A DNA stretch of 64,000 nt, taken from Giardia muris. Its lineage: Eukaryota; Fornicata; Diplomonadida; Hexamitidae. The stretch covers positions 1,232,711 through 1,296,710 of the forward strand of contig CM016927.1 of the NCBI GenBank assembly GCA_006247105.1, given 5' to 3'. The position numbers were made by a program, and so were the translations under genes. This document shows, piece after piece, positions 1 to 11,300 of the stretch. The first letter of the stretch is position 1, and the number at the start of each line of letters is the position of its first letter. The notes below the pieces were generated by a model that ran no database searches, had not been told where the DNA came from, and saw only the letters and a program-made list of their open reading frames with translations.

Positions 1-1446
1 GAGTTTGTCCTCTCCTCCGGCGGGTATGTGGAGCTGTTCCTGTCCGGGTGGAGGAGGATGGGGATGGACGTGGTTAGTGCCTGGGCTTCTAACCTCGAGT
101 CGTGGGATTTGTTGGCACGAATAAACAGCAAATCGCTTCTCCCAATCTTCCGAGTATGCGGCTCGTAAGTAAGTAGCATAATCAAAGTCGAAGACGAGCG
201 AGACTAGACAGGTGTCTTCCCAGACGTCCATTGTCATTCCAAGGGCAGCTGAGAGTTCCATTTGCAGGACGGTTAGAGCCTCTTCACCATTCAAGAAGCC
301 TCCAAGCTTACTATCACTTAGTGCGACAAAGTCGATACTGAAGTAGTCTCGGGGTAGTGCCTTATTAGAACCGACTCGAAGAAGTACCAAACCCGATGGG
401 ATGATCAGTTGATAGTTGTAATGTTCTTCTGAGTAAAGCCCTTGTAACTCGATAAGAAGGTCGCCTTGTCGCAGGATGAAGAAGAAGCGTCTGAAGGTGG
501 GGAGAACCTCTGGAGAGCTGAGGCAGATGCAGTCGGGCTGGAAAGGCACATGCTCACTGGTTGGCAAGTCAATTAGGATCTGCTTGTCTTCAAATCGAAG
601 CTGGCAATCTCGAAGAACAAGGCCCCCGGCCGAGAAGACGAAGCGCTCAAAGGTCTGAGCTACATCGCTGAGGCCGTACTCCAGCACCAAGTGCGCCGTC
701 GTAGGTCTGTACGCCCCAAACGATTGCAAAAGGTAGATCACAATCACCAAGAGGTCCGAGAAAGGAACATTCGGAAGATCCGATAATGGCACTCTCAACA
801 CTTGTCGAAGGAAGGTCTCGGGGACACGAAACTTGTTCCCCACCTCTAAGGCCGTCTCTCCAGCTTGAAGAGCCTCAAGGATATACCGAGTATCATCATT
901 ATCACCAAGAGCTACTCTATCTGAGGGGCCTCTTTCAGTCTCCTCTAAAGTCCAGAAGTAAGCGCTCTGCACAAACTCGCGGAGAGCTCGAAGGAAACGG
1001 AGAATAGCGCGTCGTTGACTCGTGCTATATTGCTTGCAATGAAGCAAGGAATGGGTGGAGACGGGAAGGGGGATTAGCTCGGAGAGGGACAAGGCTGGTA
1101 AGGCGGCTTCCTCGAAACGGAAGTATGGATCTGTTTGAAGCGTACTAGCAAGGGTCACAAGAGGAGATGATGCCCAAAAGGAGGCGACAGAAGTCTCGAC
1201 AAATGTCTTCTTGATTGGGTCTGTGACGTCCTTGGCGAGCTTGATGTGTAGAAGGCTAAGTCCTGGTGGCAAACGAGTAGAACGAGTAGCGTCAGGATGA
1301 TCATACAGATCGCAGAGTTGAACCGCTAGCCATGGGGCTTCCAGCTCGGGAGCGGCAGAAATCACCATGCAGTCGACGCCCCGCCGTTGTAGAGCCGCCG
1401 CGGCAAGCACCTGGGAGGCCGTCCCACCAATGAAAAGAACCTTCAT
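1..1446 (-). CDS. Rab GDI / Rab escort protein-like, C-terminus cut by window edge
   Basis: The frame is open from an ATG at 1446 to base 1 (482 codons, no stop), so the gene continues outside the window. The N-terminus (KVLFIGGTASQVLAAAAL) resembles the glycine-rich nucleotide-binding-fold start of the GDI/REP superfamily. A central stretch beginning QSFGAYRPTTAHLVLEYGL aligns by eye with the GDI segment that ends 'YGLGELPQGFARL'. A later segment (NYQLIIPSGLVLLRVGS) resembles the GDI 'CQIIIP' region. GDI and REP extract or present prenylated Rab GTPases at membranes. The usual YYGG motif after the first strand is missing, so this may be a divergent REP-like member. The tail shows a proline/histidine-rich stretch (HPHPPPPG) near the window edge. 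Only 3 bp separate this ATG from the stop of the upstream gene. Confidence 0.6.
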   Translation of the reverse strand, partial: MKVLFIGGTASQVLAAAALQRRGVDCMVISAAPELEAPWLAVQLCDLYDHPDATRSTRLPPGLSLLHIKLAKDVTDPIKKTFVETSVASFWASSPLVTLASTLQTDPYFRFEEAALPALSLSELIPLPVSTHSLLHCKQYSTSQRRAILRFLRALREFVQSAYFWTLEETERGPSDRVALGDNDDTRYILEALQAGETALEVGNKFRVPETFLRQVLRVPLSDLPNVPFSDLLVIVIYLLQSFGAYRPTTAHLVLEYGLSDVAQTFERFVFSAGGLVLRDCQLRFEDKQILIDLPTSEHVPFQPDCICLSSPEVLPTFRRFFFILRQGDLLIELQGLYSEEHYNYQLIIPSGLVLLRVGSNKALPRDYFSIDFVALSDSKLGGFLNGEEALTVLQMELSAALGMTMDVWEDTCLVSLVFDFDYATYLRAAYSEDWEKRFAVYSCQQIPRLEVRSPGTNHVHPHPPPPGQEQLHIPAGGEDKL

Positions 1447-1447
1447 G

Positions 1448-1454
1448 ATTTACT
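1448..1454 (-). promoter_or_regulatory. Polyadenylation signal overlapping the DRC3 stop codon
   Basis: On the minus strand the sequence reads AGTAAAT, matching the Giardia AGTRAAY consensus, and it contains the TAA stop of the DRC3 gene. The next ATG begins 1 bp downstream, so the 3' end signal of one gene occupies the presumed 5' region of the next. Confidence 0.5.
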
Positions 1455-3231
1455 TCGTACTCGTCGCCTGAGTCTGCGCCATGAACCAGTTCTCTACCCA
1501 TTGCTCTTCCGCTCGAATAAGCAGGTCAATATCTAGACTGTGTTGACGGCTACGCTGTGATTCTCCAGCATTTATTATCTTCGTGCTGTGCTCCAGAAAC
1601 TCTTTCTGGGCGGCGATCAGGGCGTCTTCTCGTTGATCAAGGGCGGACATACGTGACTCATGAGCTGCGACGGAAGCGCTAACGACTGAACCCTTATCTC
1701 GAAGTAGTGCATGGACCTCGGGGGTAAGTTCTGCTGGGAGAAGGCTCTGAAGCTCGGCAAGCGTCGCGAAGTTGACGAAGCCAGCCGCCATAGTGTTTCC
1801 GGTGCCCTGAGCGGTGTCTCCACCTTCGGCGATGGTCTCAGCACCTAGATCTGCACGTCCATCTAACCCTCCCGATAACCCGGCCTCCTTGGCCGCCTTG
1901 AGCTCCATTGCTCGGGATAGAAGGGTTGCGCATGACTCGTGTAACTGGAGTAGTTGGTCACGGACCTTTGTGAACGCGGTCTGGGTCAATTCTATCGTCT
2001 TTCCGACAAGCGCTGTCAGGTTAGCGGTTACTTGGTCCATTATATCGTTGAGATCCGAGGTGGTTTCGGCCTCGATCCCAAAGAGTTCTTGTCGAAGCTC
2101 GGGGATCAATGAGAGGACACCGTCTCGCGTCTCTGTCGCGTAATGTACACTGTTCTTCGGGTTCTTGCTGGTGCGAAGGTCGTAGAGGTCCATGAGGTCG
2201 TCTCTCCGGAACTTATACGCTCGAATGGCGCGGTCAATGTTGCTGAGCCCCTGTTCCGTGATGATATCGTAGGCCTCCTCGAACTCCGCCAGCTCTCCAA
2301 CCGTAAGGATGCGTCGTCGGCGCAGAAGCCGAGCAAGGTCTCTGAGGATCGCCGAGGTGAGTGTACGGAAGCGTCCGTGACATTCTGTCCTTACTGCGGG
2401 TATCAAACAGATACGAGTAGTGACCTCCGTATCCAGGAACTCACGGTCTGTGAACGTGGCCAGTCCAAGGGCGTCTGCGGCACAATCGACGCGTATCTGA
2501 CGTGCCTTCGCCAAAGCCTTCTGTCGGGCTTGAGTCTCGACCGTATCTCTTTCCTCAAAGGAGACCAGGTCCATCTTGAAGCTCTCATGTGAGGCCTTCC
2601 TCTCCTGCTCCATGATCACTCGATTATCGAGGTAGCGAAGAGAGGGTAAGAAGGCGATCGCTTGAGTGCGATAGCCAGCCTGCTGAGCGAGAGGGTTCTT
2701 CTCTGTCGAAAGCACGCGAAGGTCGCGGAACTCGCGCAGGAGAAGAATCGTCTGGGTGACGTTTGAGAGCGAGTTATTGGACAGGTTGAGGACCTGGAGG
2801 CCATGATATTGCTCGGGAACCCCAGTAAGGACACGGATGACAGAATTCAATTGTCGAAGGCCCTCAATATCGGTCAGACGATTATTATTCAACAGAAGGT
2901 CTGTTAAGCGATGAAGATGACCTATGTTCTCAATGCTTGTCAACCGATTAAATGACAAGTCCAAAGACTCCAGATTAACGAGATTATCTAGCCCTGATAT
3001 CTTCTCTATTGCGTTGTTCGAGAGATTCAGCCTGGTCAGAGCTGTAAACCCCCCTAGGTTCGAGATGAAGCAGAGCATCCTGTACGACAGCGATAGAGTC
3101 CGAACGGTTGGGAATGCCTCCGGAGTCCATTCGACTTGATCATCAGCCTCCCGAAGGGCATCAAGAAGGATGTCGTTCGAAACGACCTGATACTCCTTCG
3201 TCGCCCCTGGAAGCTTCGCGATGTCGGACAT
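1450..3231 (-). CDS. DRC3: Dynein regulatory complex subunit 3 (DRC3/LRRC48)-like
   Basis: 593 aa. Residues ~55-190 hold SDS22-like leucine-rich repeats (LTRLNLSNNAIEKISGL, LESLDLSFNRLTSIENI and so on) capped by 'FLPSLRYLDNRVI'. An alpha-helical, coiled-coil-prone region follows. The C-terminal part matches the DRC3/LRRC48 pattern, including 'AAHESRMSALDQREDALIAA' against the human 'ASHDIHLLKIDNREDEL'. DRC3 is part of the nexin-dynein regulatory complex that controls axonemal dynein and flagellar beat, fitting an organism with eight flagella. I chose the ATG at 3231 because it follows an A-rich initiator (CCAAAAATG) and lies just past the tRNA gene. The upstream extension to 3579 would translate through the tRNA and into the RUVBL2 gene. 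Confidence 0.8.
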   Translation of the reverse strand: MSDIAKLPGATKEYQVVSNDILLDALREADDQVEWTPEAFPTVRTLSLSYRMLCFISNLGGFTALTRLNLSNNAIEKISGLDNLVNLESLDLSFNRLTSIENIGHLHRLTDLLLNNNRLTDIEGLRQLNSVIRVLTGVPEQYHGLQVLNLSNNSLSNVTQTILLLREFRDLRVLSTEKNPLAQQAGYRTQAIAFLPSLRYLDNRVIMEQERKASHESFKMDLVSFEERDTVETQARQKALAKARQIRVDCAADALGLATFTDREFLDTEVTTRICLIPAVRTECHGRFRTLTSAILRDLARLLRRRRILTVGELAEFEEAYDIITEQGLSNIDRAIRAYKFRRDDLMDLYDLRTSKNPKNSVHYATETRDGVLSLIPELRQELFGIEAETTSDLNDIMDQVTANLTALVGKTIELTQTAFTKVRDQLLQLHESCATLLSRAMELKAAKEAGLSGGLDGRADLGAETIAEGGDTAQGTGNTMAAGFVNFATLAELQSLLPAELTPEVHALLRDKGSVVSASVAAHESRMSALDQREDALIAAQKEFLEHSTKIINAGESQRSRQHSLDIDLLIRAEEQWVENWFMAQTQATSTK

Positions 3232-3242
3232 TTTTGGAAACG

Positions 3243-3314
3243 AGCCCACACCGGGACTCGAACCCAGATCGCCAGCTCCGGAGGCTGGCATGCTGTCCAT
3301 TGCACTATGCGGGC
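3243..3314 (-). tRNA. tRNA-Arg (anticodon CCG)
   Basis: 72 nt folding as a standard cloverleaf: acceptor GCCCGCA/TGTGGGC (one G-U), D-stem GTGC/GCAT, anticodon stem CCAGC/GCTGG with loop CTCCGGA (anticodon CCG, decoding CGG), T-stem CTGGG/CCCGG with loop TTCGAGT. The internal B box (GGTTCGAGTCC) is intact. The encoded base after the acceptor stem is T. The gene ends only 11 bp before the DRC3 ATG, and no run of four or more T follows before that ATG. Confidence 0.93.
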
Positions 3315-3373
3315 AGGGGCCCGTTGACCCTTTTACTCGCTTACTCGCGCGGGGCTGCCCCATCCCACATATC

Positions 3374-4801
3374 TCACGCCTCATCTTCATCAATGTCAAG
3401 GGTTGCACGTTTCTGAGGAGGAGAGGGACGTACGGGTGCGGCAATGGGTGCCGCTCCAGATCCAACAACGACACCCGTCGAGATCTCATTGAAGAGGAAC
3501 ATGCTTCCATAGGTGGAAAGAAACTCACAAGAGCGCCCGACGTCCATGAATAGCCCATAGACCTTCTTGCAGTCATCAACCCCGACGAGGGGGGCCTTGC
3601 GGCGTTGGGCGACGATGTGAGCGGTCGTAATCAGCTGGATCGCATAGCGGAGCGACGTGTTATGTGCGATCTCCGTCAGGAAGTCGGTGGCCTCGTCGTC
3701 CAGCTCGACGCCTTCCTGCTCCGCGCGGATCTTCAGGATGCCACGGAGCTGCTCGTCCGTGAAGGGCTCTGTATGGATGATGAGGAGCCTATCGAGCAGG
3801 TCCGTTGGCATCGCGAAAGGGGACTCGTAGTTGGTCCCGCGGATCTGCGCGATCCCTCGGTTCGTCGCGAAGATGATGATTGGGGAGAGCTCAGACTCGA
3901 GGGCGCGGTTCAAGAACGAGTAGCACTCGATGCTGAGCATGTGGGACTCGTCGATGAAGAGGACTCCGGGGATGACCGTCGCCTTGTCCTCCTCCTTCCA
4001 GGTGGCGACCTTCTGATCGACTTGCTCGCGTACCTCGACAGAGATCTCTCCGGTATCGCCGTTGAAGAGGGCAAGGAACCCCTGGCTTCTAGAGTTGATA
4101 ACGTCCATATCGTGCAGAGTAATGTCGTGCTCAACCTCCTTTCGAGTGACCAGCTCTCCCGTTGGGGGCTGTAAAAGCTTCGTTTGAGCCCCCAACGCGT
4201 CATACTCCTGGGCGGTCGAGAACGAACGCCCAATCTTCGTCAAACGGCCTGTGATCTTGTCAATGCTAATAATGTCTCCGACGGTCACCGCCTCCTTGTT
4301 GAGTTGCTCGACCATCTTCGATCCAAGGTCGAACGAGCTCTCCATGTCCTTCGTCTTAAGGACTATCTGGCCGGTTCTTTCCCCAGAGGGACCATCCTCG
4401 GTACGAATGGATGCGACCTCGCCCTCGATGAGCTCTGTCTCCTCCCGGATCTTGATTGCGATCGAACGGCGAAGGGCTTGGGTCAAAGCCTCGGTTTGGT
4501 TGATACTTAACGAGAAGAACTCACTAGATGAGGTCGAGGTGAAAGGAGTCTCCTTCCCAAGAGACTGGGAGATGGCGGTCGCCAAAGCCGTCTTTCCGGT
4601 GGCAGGCTTCCCCGCGATCATGATGGCCCGGCCTGCAAGCTTCCCATCTTGAATCAGTTTGCATATCACGCCTGCAGCACGTCTTGCATGGTCTTGGCCG
4701 ACCATACCCTCGCGCGACTCCGGGTGAAGCTCGTCTGTGAGGCCGAGCCCGCGGATGTGGGAGTGGGCGCCGATGCGCTGGAACGTCGCTCCGACAGACA
4801 T
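3374..4801 (-). CDS. RUVBL2: RuvB-like AAA+ ATPase 2 (reptin/TIP49b)
   Basis: 475 aa, the usual length. It starts with the family hallmark RIGAHSHIRGLGL. Walker A is GKPATGKT (residues 64-71). The Walker B region reads LFIDESHML where most reptins have DEVH. It also has the OB-fold insert, sensor motif ATNRGIAQIRGT and the C-terminal TSLRYAIQLI. RUVBL2 forms hetero-hexamers or dodecamers with RUVBL1 in INO80/SWR1-type remodelling, the R2TP chaperone and box C/D snoRNP assembly. The match favours RUVBL2 over RUVBL1 through 'EIIEGEV'-like and 'FLNRALES' segments. A 59-bp gap separates its 3' end from the tRNA. Confidence 0.94.
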   Translation of the reverse strand: MSVGATFQRIGAHSHIRGLGLTDELHPESREGMVGQDHARRAAGVICKLIQDGKLAGRAIMIAGKPATGKTALATAISQSLGKETPFTSTSSSEFFSLSINQTEALTQALRRSIAIKIREETELIEGEVASIRTEDGPSGERTGQIVLKTKDMESSFDLGSKMVEQLNKEAVTVGDIISIDKITGRLTKIGRSFSTAQEYDALGAQTKLLQPPTGELVTRKEVEHDITLHDMDVINSRSQGFLALFNGDTGEISVEVREQVDQKVATWKEEDKATVIPGVLFIDESHMLSIECYSFLNRALESELSPIIIFATNRGIAQIRGTNYESPFAMPTDLLDRLLIIHTEPFTDEQLRGILKIRAEQEGVELDDEATDFLTEIAHNTSLRYAIQLITTAHIVAQRRKAPLVGVDDCKKVYGLFMDVGRSCEFLSTYGSMFLFNEISTGVVVGSGAAPIAAPVRPSPPQKRATLDIDEDEA

Positions 4802-5345
4802 CTTTTGGAGTTAATTTCCTTCCACTTGAGGATGATCATGCGAGGATGATGATTGAAAGGTGAGGGGTTGCTGCAGGGAGTGGACCTCTACCGTGGGTGG
4901 GACAGGACGGGACGAGCTGCTAGCTCCCATCCCGTTCTCCTGGAGGTCTTCTCCATCCTCCTTCCTCTACGCCAGTGATGAGTCAGTTCTATGAGATATT
5001 CTATGGACCACCGTTTATTCGTGGCTCAAGAGCCTCTCTCGCTTCATGCCCATCACAGGAGGGGAAAGGAAGCAGCATAAGTCACTGGAGATGTGAAGAT
5101 CTCTTTCCGATTCGAAGCTGAAGCTAAGGCTGAAGGTCTTTCAAGTGATATCATCTGCTTCATTATGAACAGTCAGAGGCCTTTCCCCTGGACTCTGGGA
5201 TATGGAAGCATACTGAGAGACTACTGAGGGGGAATGATCACCCTCGGCCCAAGACTAAAGCATAGAACTCATGGGAACGGTAGAACGGTTATTATTCAAT
5301 GAAGAATGACACACAACATGTTTCTCAATTCCCTCGGAAGAAAAA
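4802..5345. other. 544-bp divergent intergenic region
   Basis: This lies between divergently transcribed RUVBL2 and UBR genes. It is long for this locus, where most gaps are under 110 bp. I find no tRNA and no convincing ORF. The last ~15 bp before the UBR ATG are A-rich (GGAAGAAAAAATG) and probably form the initiator. An isolated AGTGATGA box at 4974-4981 lacks a properly spaced D box. I see nothing else I can support. Confidence 0.5.
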
Positions 5346-8300
5346 ATGCCTTTGGTCATCACCAACTCAACCATGAATAGGGCCTGGGCCGTCCTTGAGG
5401 CCTCCGCCGCCTTCTCTCCCGAGACGTCTATTGTTGCGAACGGCGGGTTATTCGTTTTCGCCGAGGAGCTCATCCACCTGACGCTCGAGCTGGCCGCACA
5501 CTCGGACCTGCCTTGCGAGAGGATCAGTTCCTTCTATACAAGCACCATCCTTAGCCAGGTCTTCTCGGAAGAGATGATCGAGAGGGTTCTGAACGTATCG
5601 GAGCCGGACCGGGACGAGTCGGCAAAGAGAGAGGTTTTCCCGTCGAGTACTCCCAAGGAGGAGGATGCAGATGCCGTTGGAACGAAACTTCTGAAACGGT
5701 TGGCCCAGATGTTACCTCGAGCGTTCTGTGGGCGCCATCTCAACTCCGTAATAGGCTATCGTTGTCAAACTTGCACCACAGACAAGTACGCGGTCATCTG
5801 CATCGATTGCTTCGATGAACTTGAGCATGTTGGTCATGAGTTCAAATGCTTTCTTAGTAGCGGGATATGTGACTGTGGGTATGAAGACGCCGCCGGCGTT
5901 ATTAGTTGCTGTAAGAAGCACGTAGGCACTCATAACGCCCCTCACCCCTTCTGTGCCGTTCGTGAGGAGTTCGGAGATGGCTTCTCCCTCACAGCCCTGG
6001 CAAACGTAACGATGGTCCTTTTGCTCTCCTTCCTTGGAATAGTCATTTGTGCTCCCGCGAAGTCCGATGGCAGCCGCAATGTTAGCGAGTATTTCCGGGC
6101 GCAACATGTCATCATGCAGACCCTTTTCCAGCTATTCAAGACCCATACCATCGATAGCTTCTGGCGCGTCTTGGCCCTCTGTTTATCCGCCGATATCACC
6201 CCCGATTTGACGACTAGCGTGCTTCTTGAACGTTCCATAGTCCCCCCTATTGAGTATCGTAGAGGTGAGCTGCTCATCCAGAAGATGCTCCACGCGCAGG
6301 ATAGGGTTAGAGACATCTCCCTATACTCCCTCCTAGAATTTCACAGCATAACGGAGGTTCTTCTATGCCTCCCGCTTTTCCTCCAGCTACGGAAGGATTG
6401 GCCGGTCGATCGCATGACCTATGTCGTCCTCGAGGAGGCCTACCACTCCAGCAAGCCCTCCTGCGACGAGCTCCTCTCCTTCGTCGTCAACAATTTCATC
6501 TTCGAGCCGTACTATCGGCAATACCTTCACGTCATGCACCAATGGTACGAGCCCGTCAGCACCCTCCAGGTCTTCCGAGCCTCCCTCCTCAGGTCAAACG
6601 AGATGCTCACCCGGGAGACCCTCCTTGACAATTATGTCTGGCATCCTCTTGAACTCTTCACGTCGTCGAGCGGCTTCCTCAATATCTGGCGCTCCTCCCT
6701 CTATAGTCAGGTCCCCACAGCGTACGTGGGTCGCGTCTTGGCCCGTGGCCCCGATAACCCATACTTGCTTCCTGAGATCCGCTACAAAGCTCACATCGAG
6801 AGAAACATCTGGCAGACGGCCGTGGCCCAGCTTTATTCCGATTACAGCCCGCCAGACGCCTTACGACGTATCCTTCCGGCATATGTTCTTGCGCTCTCCG
6901 CGGCCGCAATGCGTTCTCTTGCCTTCCGAGTATACGTCAGCCCTGACCGTGCCCAGCGTCTCCATCGCTATTGTGCCGAGCTATCAGTGGCAGGATTTGC
7001 GTTCGGTAAGGATGAGACGGCAAGGCGTCTCTTGAATGCGTTGATGAATGGAGTCATAGGAGGACTAATTGGTCCCGACCCTTATATCCTTGTGTGGCCG
7101 CCCACGGACGGCCTATATAAGCCTGTCTTCGATGCTAACCGTACGACCCTGTCGGATGTCAATTATATGTCGGTCCTGGGGAACATGGTCCTAAATGGAA
7201 ACACGATCATGTCGTACGCGGGGAAGATGATGAACTTCATCGAGAACGTCTACTACGAGCCGGTCGCGGCTCTCTTCTTCTGCCACACGTTCACGATGCT
7301 TAGTGCCCTCGACGTCGTCCAGGTCCTTCGAGGGAAGCACATCGAGTCCGACGACATCTTTTATCAGGGCCGTCTCAACTTCCTCAACTCGACGCTCTCG
7401 TTCATCAACGATTTCTCCTATAGCTCGTGGTTCGCACTCGTCCATGGCCGAACTCACTCCAACGATGAGCGGCAGCGAAAGATATCGAACTTCTATACCC
7501 TATCCGAGCTCCGTGCGGGGTTTGGACGCTCGGCTGAAGAACGGAAGGCTGATGATGATGCTATCCTGCACTTCGTCATGACCATCCTCATGCACGTTAT
7601 TACTCTCAATTCATCCGAGGCTATGTCCTTCGAGCCCATCTACGCGATCACAGACCTCAAAGCCGAGGACTATTGCCCTTATGCAGACGAATACATAGAT
7701 GCTGAGTCGGAGCGGCAGAAGGATTGGGACATTGTTATGTACCACCCCTTCTACATACCGCTTCACGGCCTCCTGGCATATTCCCTTGATGCGGGAGACA
7801 CGCGCCGCCGAATGGGTATCTCCTCGCGTGGAGCGGAGGATACCCTCATCACCGCACTTTTGGAACTCTCCAAGGCTCAGTATTATCAGGAGATCACTCC
7901 TGAGGAACGGGACCTTCAAAGGACTCACTTCGCGACGATGAAACTTCGTTCCAGCCAGCGGGTGCTTGGGAAGCAGACCATCTTCCGGAATGAGGCATGC
8001 ATAGGAGAGTCTAGCTTACGTACCACGCTTATACTTGAGACTCTCCTTGTTCCAGTCAAACACATTCTCGTCCACATCCTTGCGCATGGTGGCCACTTGG
8101 CACGGACGGGTGTCAATACCCGGATGCTTCTAGGAGTCCTCGCTGAACAGAGCCGGTTTGCAGCCTCTTCCATCCGTTCCACTGGAAGGCTCATCCAGAT
8201 AGGTGTCAATGCACTCCTTGCAGAGGGAGGTGTAGACGACTTCTTACAACTGGTGTGGGGCTTGCTTGAGAAGTACCTCCACTTCTCTAACGAGGAGGAC

Positions 8301-11300
8301 AAGAACATCGCCTGTCGTGTCTATCTGCTTCATTTCTTGACGAGTTTGTCCTGTTTCGACTACTCCTTCGTAACGCCAGAGAACCTCATGCTTACCCTCT
8401 ACATCGGACATTTCGTCTCGATCCAGGGCGGGTACTCCCACAGCTCTCTCGTCGACCTGTTCATGCGGGCGCCGTTTTGGCATATTCCGGTCGTCGAGAA
8501 CCTGCTTTCGCAGCTGTGTGAGCAGGTCCCACGGGCCACTGACATCCCTGAGGTCTACGATCCGAGTTGTAAGAAGAACCTCTATCGAATGACTCGCGGC
8601 GGATGGGATGCCTCGTCCATTTACTCGCCCATCAAGACGGTGGACGGGTACGTCGACTCATGGGAGCAGTACAACCGAGAGGTGATCTGGAGGGCTCAGG
8701 AGCCTTCCAAGGAGAAGGTTGTCGCGGTTCCTGCATGTATCGCGGGTCCAATGGCGATGACAAGCGTTCCGACAGAAGACCTCGCCCCTCTCGTCGCGAG
8801 ACATGGGAACGGGCTCAATCCGGCGCTAGCGAGAGCCATTTTCCTCTCGTCCCGCTGTGCCTTGGAGATTTGCAATGCGGTAAGGACCGTTATCATAACT
8901 ACTTGTCAAACCAACGAGCCTAATCGTTTCCTTACCTCGACCGATATTTTGAGCCTTATGAACAGCTTCTACTTACTGCGGTACCACGCCCTTGAGAGGA
9001 GCAACGCTGGGGAGTTTATAGAGCCGGCTCTGATCAAGGAAATCAACAAGACCTACGATGCGCTCTATGACTTGATCATTCGGGAACAGGAGCGGAACTC
9101 AGGGCTTTATATTCTGAGCCCAACGATCCTCGCCTTTTCCCAAACGTACCTATATGCTGGACGGTTTTCCCCTTCACCCGCATCCGCGACGCAGACTAAG
9201 ACGGGGGTGGCGCGTCCGAAGCTAAGGTTTCTGAAGAATAAGCTTCCGCCCCCCAGCGGCTCTCTTTTACTGGCGACGAAGAATAGGATTGACGAGGCCA
9301 TTGTAGGGTTAGACATCTCCGAGACTACCCCGGCCGATACACGCATCATCGATCTCATCAAGCATCTTGTCCTTCAGCACGATGCAAGCTGTCACGTCTG
9401 TCGAGTCCATGACCAAGATAGGCAGACCGTTTGCCAGACGGTTTCCATCCTTCCGAGTAGCGTGAACAATCTCTATGCGCGCTTTCTTAAGCCTCGGATC
9501 CCCTCGGATCGGAAGAATATAGTTGAGCATCCATGGTTACAAGCGACGAATCAGCTTTATGATGAGACCATTGCGCCCACGACCCTCACCTTCCTACAAC
9601 CAGATGGCCCCTTTGATCTCACCCTTCAATCCTTTGAGACGTTCGTGAACACGATGTCGATCACCTATGCTGGCTTTGCAGGTCTCGTCTTCGACCGTGA
9701 GGCAGTCAAGCCATTCCACAACCGTCTCATCTCCGCAACGAACCTCGCAACATATCTCTACGACATCTTTTCCGTCCGCTATTTCGTCCGAGTTCGAGGT
9801 TGCAATCACCCTAGCCATTTCGATTGCATCCCCCACGGCCAGCTGAAGTCCATGACTAACGCGTGTGGTCTTTGTAGGCGCGTGTATAACGCCTCAATCC
9901 CCTTACAGACTGGGTACATGGAGCCCAGTTCTGTTCGGGAGTTCTTTGGGCTCGACCCCAAGACGTTAGACGATATTCAATTGATCAGAACGCAGACGGA
10001 GTGTGTGATCAAGAACCTCCTCGATATCCAGGCGCAAGCGGAGGCAGTGATCTATAACGTTCTGCAGTTCCATGGCCTGAGCCCCGAGGCTAACGTCATG
10101 CCTTATGCCGTCGGCCTCGAAGTTTTGGAAGACGATGTTCTGGAACCAACTCCTCTTCCGGTCCCACGCCTGATTCAGCTTTATTCCCAACGCACGTCCT
10201 TGGCCCCATCGGAGGTCGTGAACATCCTGAACATGCGCTTCATCCTCTTCGCAGACGTGGCTCTGTACAATGTTGTGGTGGCATTACAAAGTATGAGCTT
10301 CAGCCTTGCTCGCGGCTTTGACACGCGTGAAAAGGGGCTGCTCTTTCTACGAAACAACCTTTCCAACGTGTCCGGCGTCGCTACGCTCGCTCTCACGACC
10401 CTTTGGTTCCTAAACGACGAGTTTCGGCCATACTACTCGATCATTCCCGACACTCTCTACCAACTCATCGGGATCGTTCCTTCGAAGGCCGAGTTCCTGC
10501 AGAACGCACTTTTGCGCATCGCGAAACAGTTGCAGAAGAATCATGTCACCAATGCCCCCAAGGGGTTGTATGCTTGTCCTGGCCCAGCGGACGCTAAGAT
10601 CACTTGGGAGAAGAGTGCAGAACCCCCGGTGCCAGAGGCCCAGCTGGTCGACCCGGATATCAGTCTTCTCGCCATTCGTGTCAAGTACACTGGCATAGCA
10701 ATCCAGCTACTATTCCGACTCATGCTAGTCATTGGACCTGCAAGTGCCATCCGTTACCTGCAGCCGGACTCGTCCCTTAGGGCCATAGATCTATACCAGG
10801 TGGTTGAAAATCCTGGGCTTCTTCTCATCACAATGTTCATTGCTGCAGAGCTGGGGTTCGCTTCTCTTACTGTCCCTTGTCTTCAGCTCCCCCCATTGAG
10901 CTACTTGGACCTCGAACGAGTCGGTCAGACGTCAGGAGATACTCTCCCAACATATGGAGGCTTTTGTCAGCGTCTCTCCAGTTACAAGCAAAGCATTGCT
11001 CTCTGTCCCGAGGCATTGAACCTTCTGATCTCCTTCACTCAGAGATATAACCGAACTGAGTATGAGGGTGCGGTTGTGTGCCTCATACAGAACTTCGTGA
11101 GTCCAGGAGCTGCTACCCCTTCACGGGATCAGCTATCCGCCATTTTCACGCAACTCGACAACGACTTCATCCAAACCTTCTCCAATAGTCCATTGAAGAA
11201 GACACTTCATAGCTCAACTCCGGAACTCCAACAACAGATTGATAATCTCCTCCATATGCAAGGGTACCTACCGGATCCACTGCTTACCCCTTTTCTGGCA

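Noticed and set aside
3232..3579. N-terminal extension of the DRC3 gene by 116 codons
   Set aside because: It would translate the tRNA and the 3' end of RUVBL2; the ATG at 3231 has a typical A-rich initiator.
4974..5121. Box C/D snoRNA candidate
   Set aside because: A C-box-like AGTGATGA and a CTGA exist but are ~140 bp apart with no terminal stem or second box pair.
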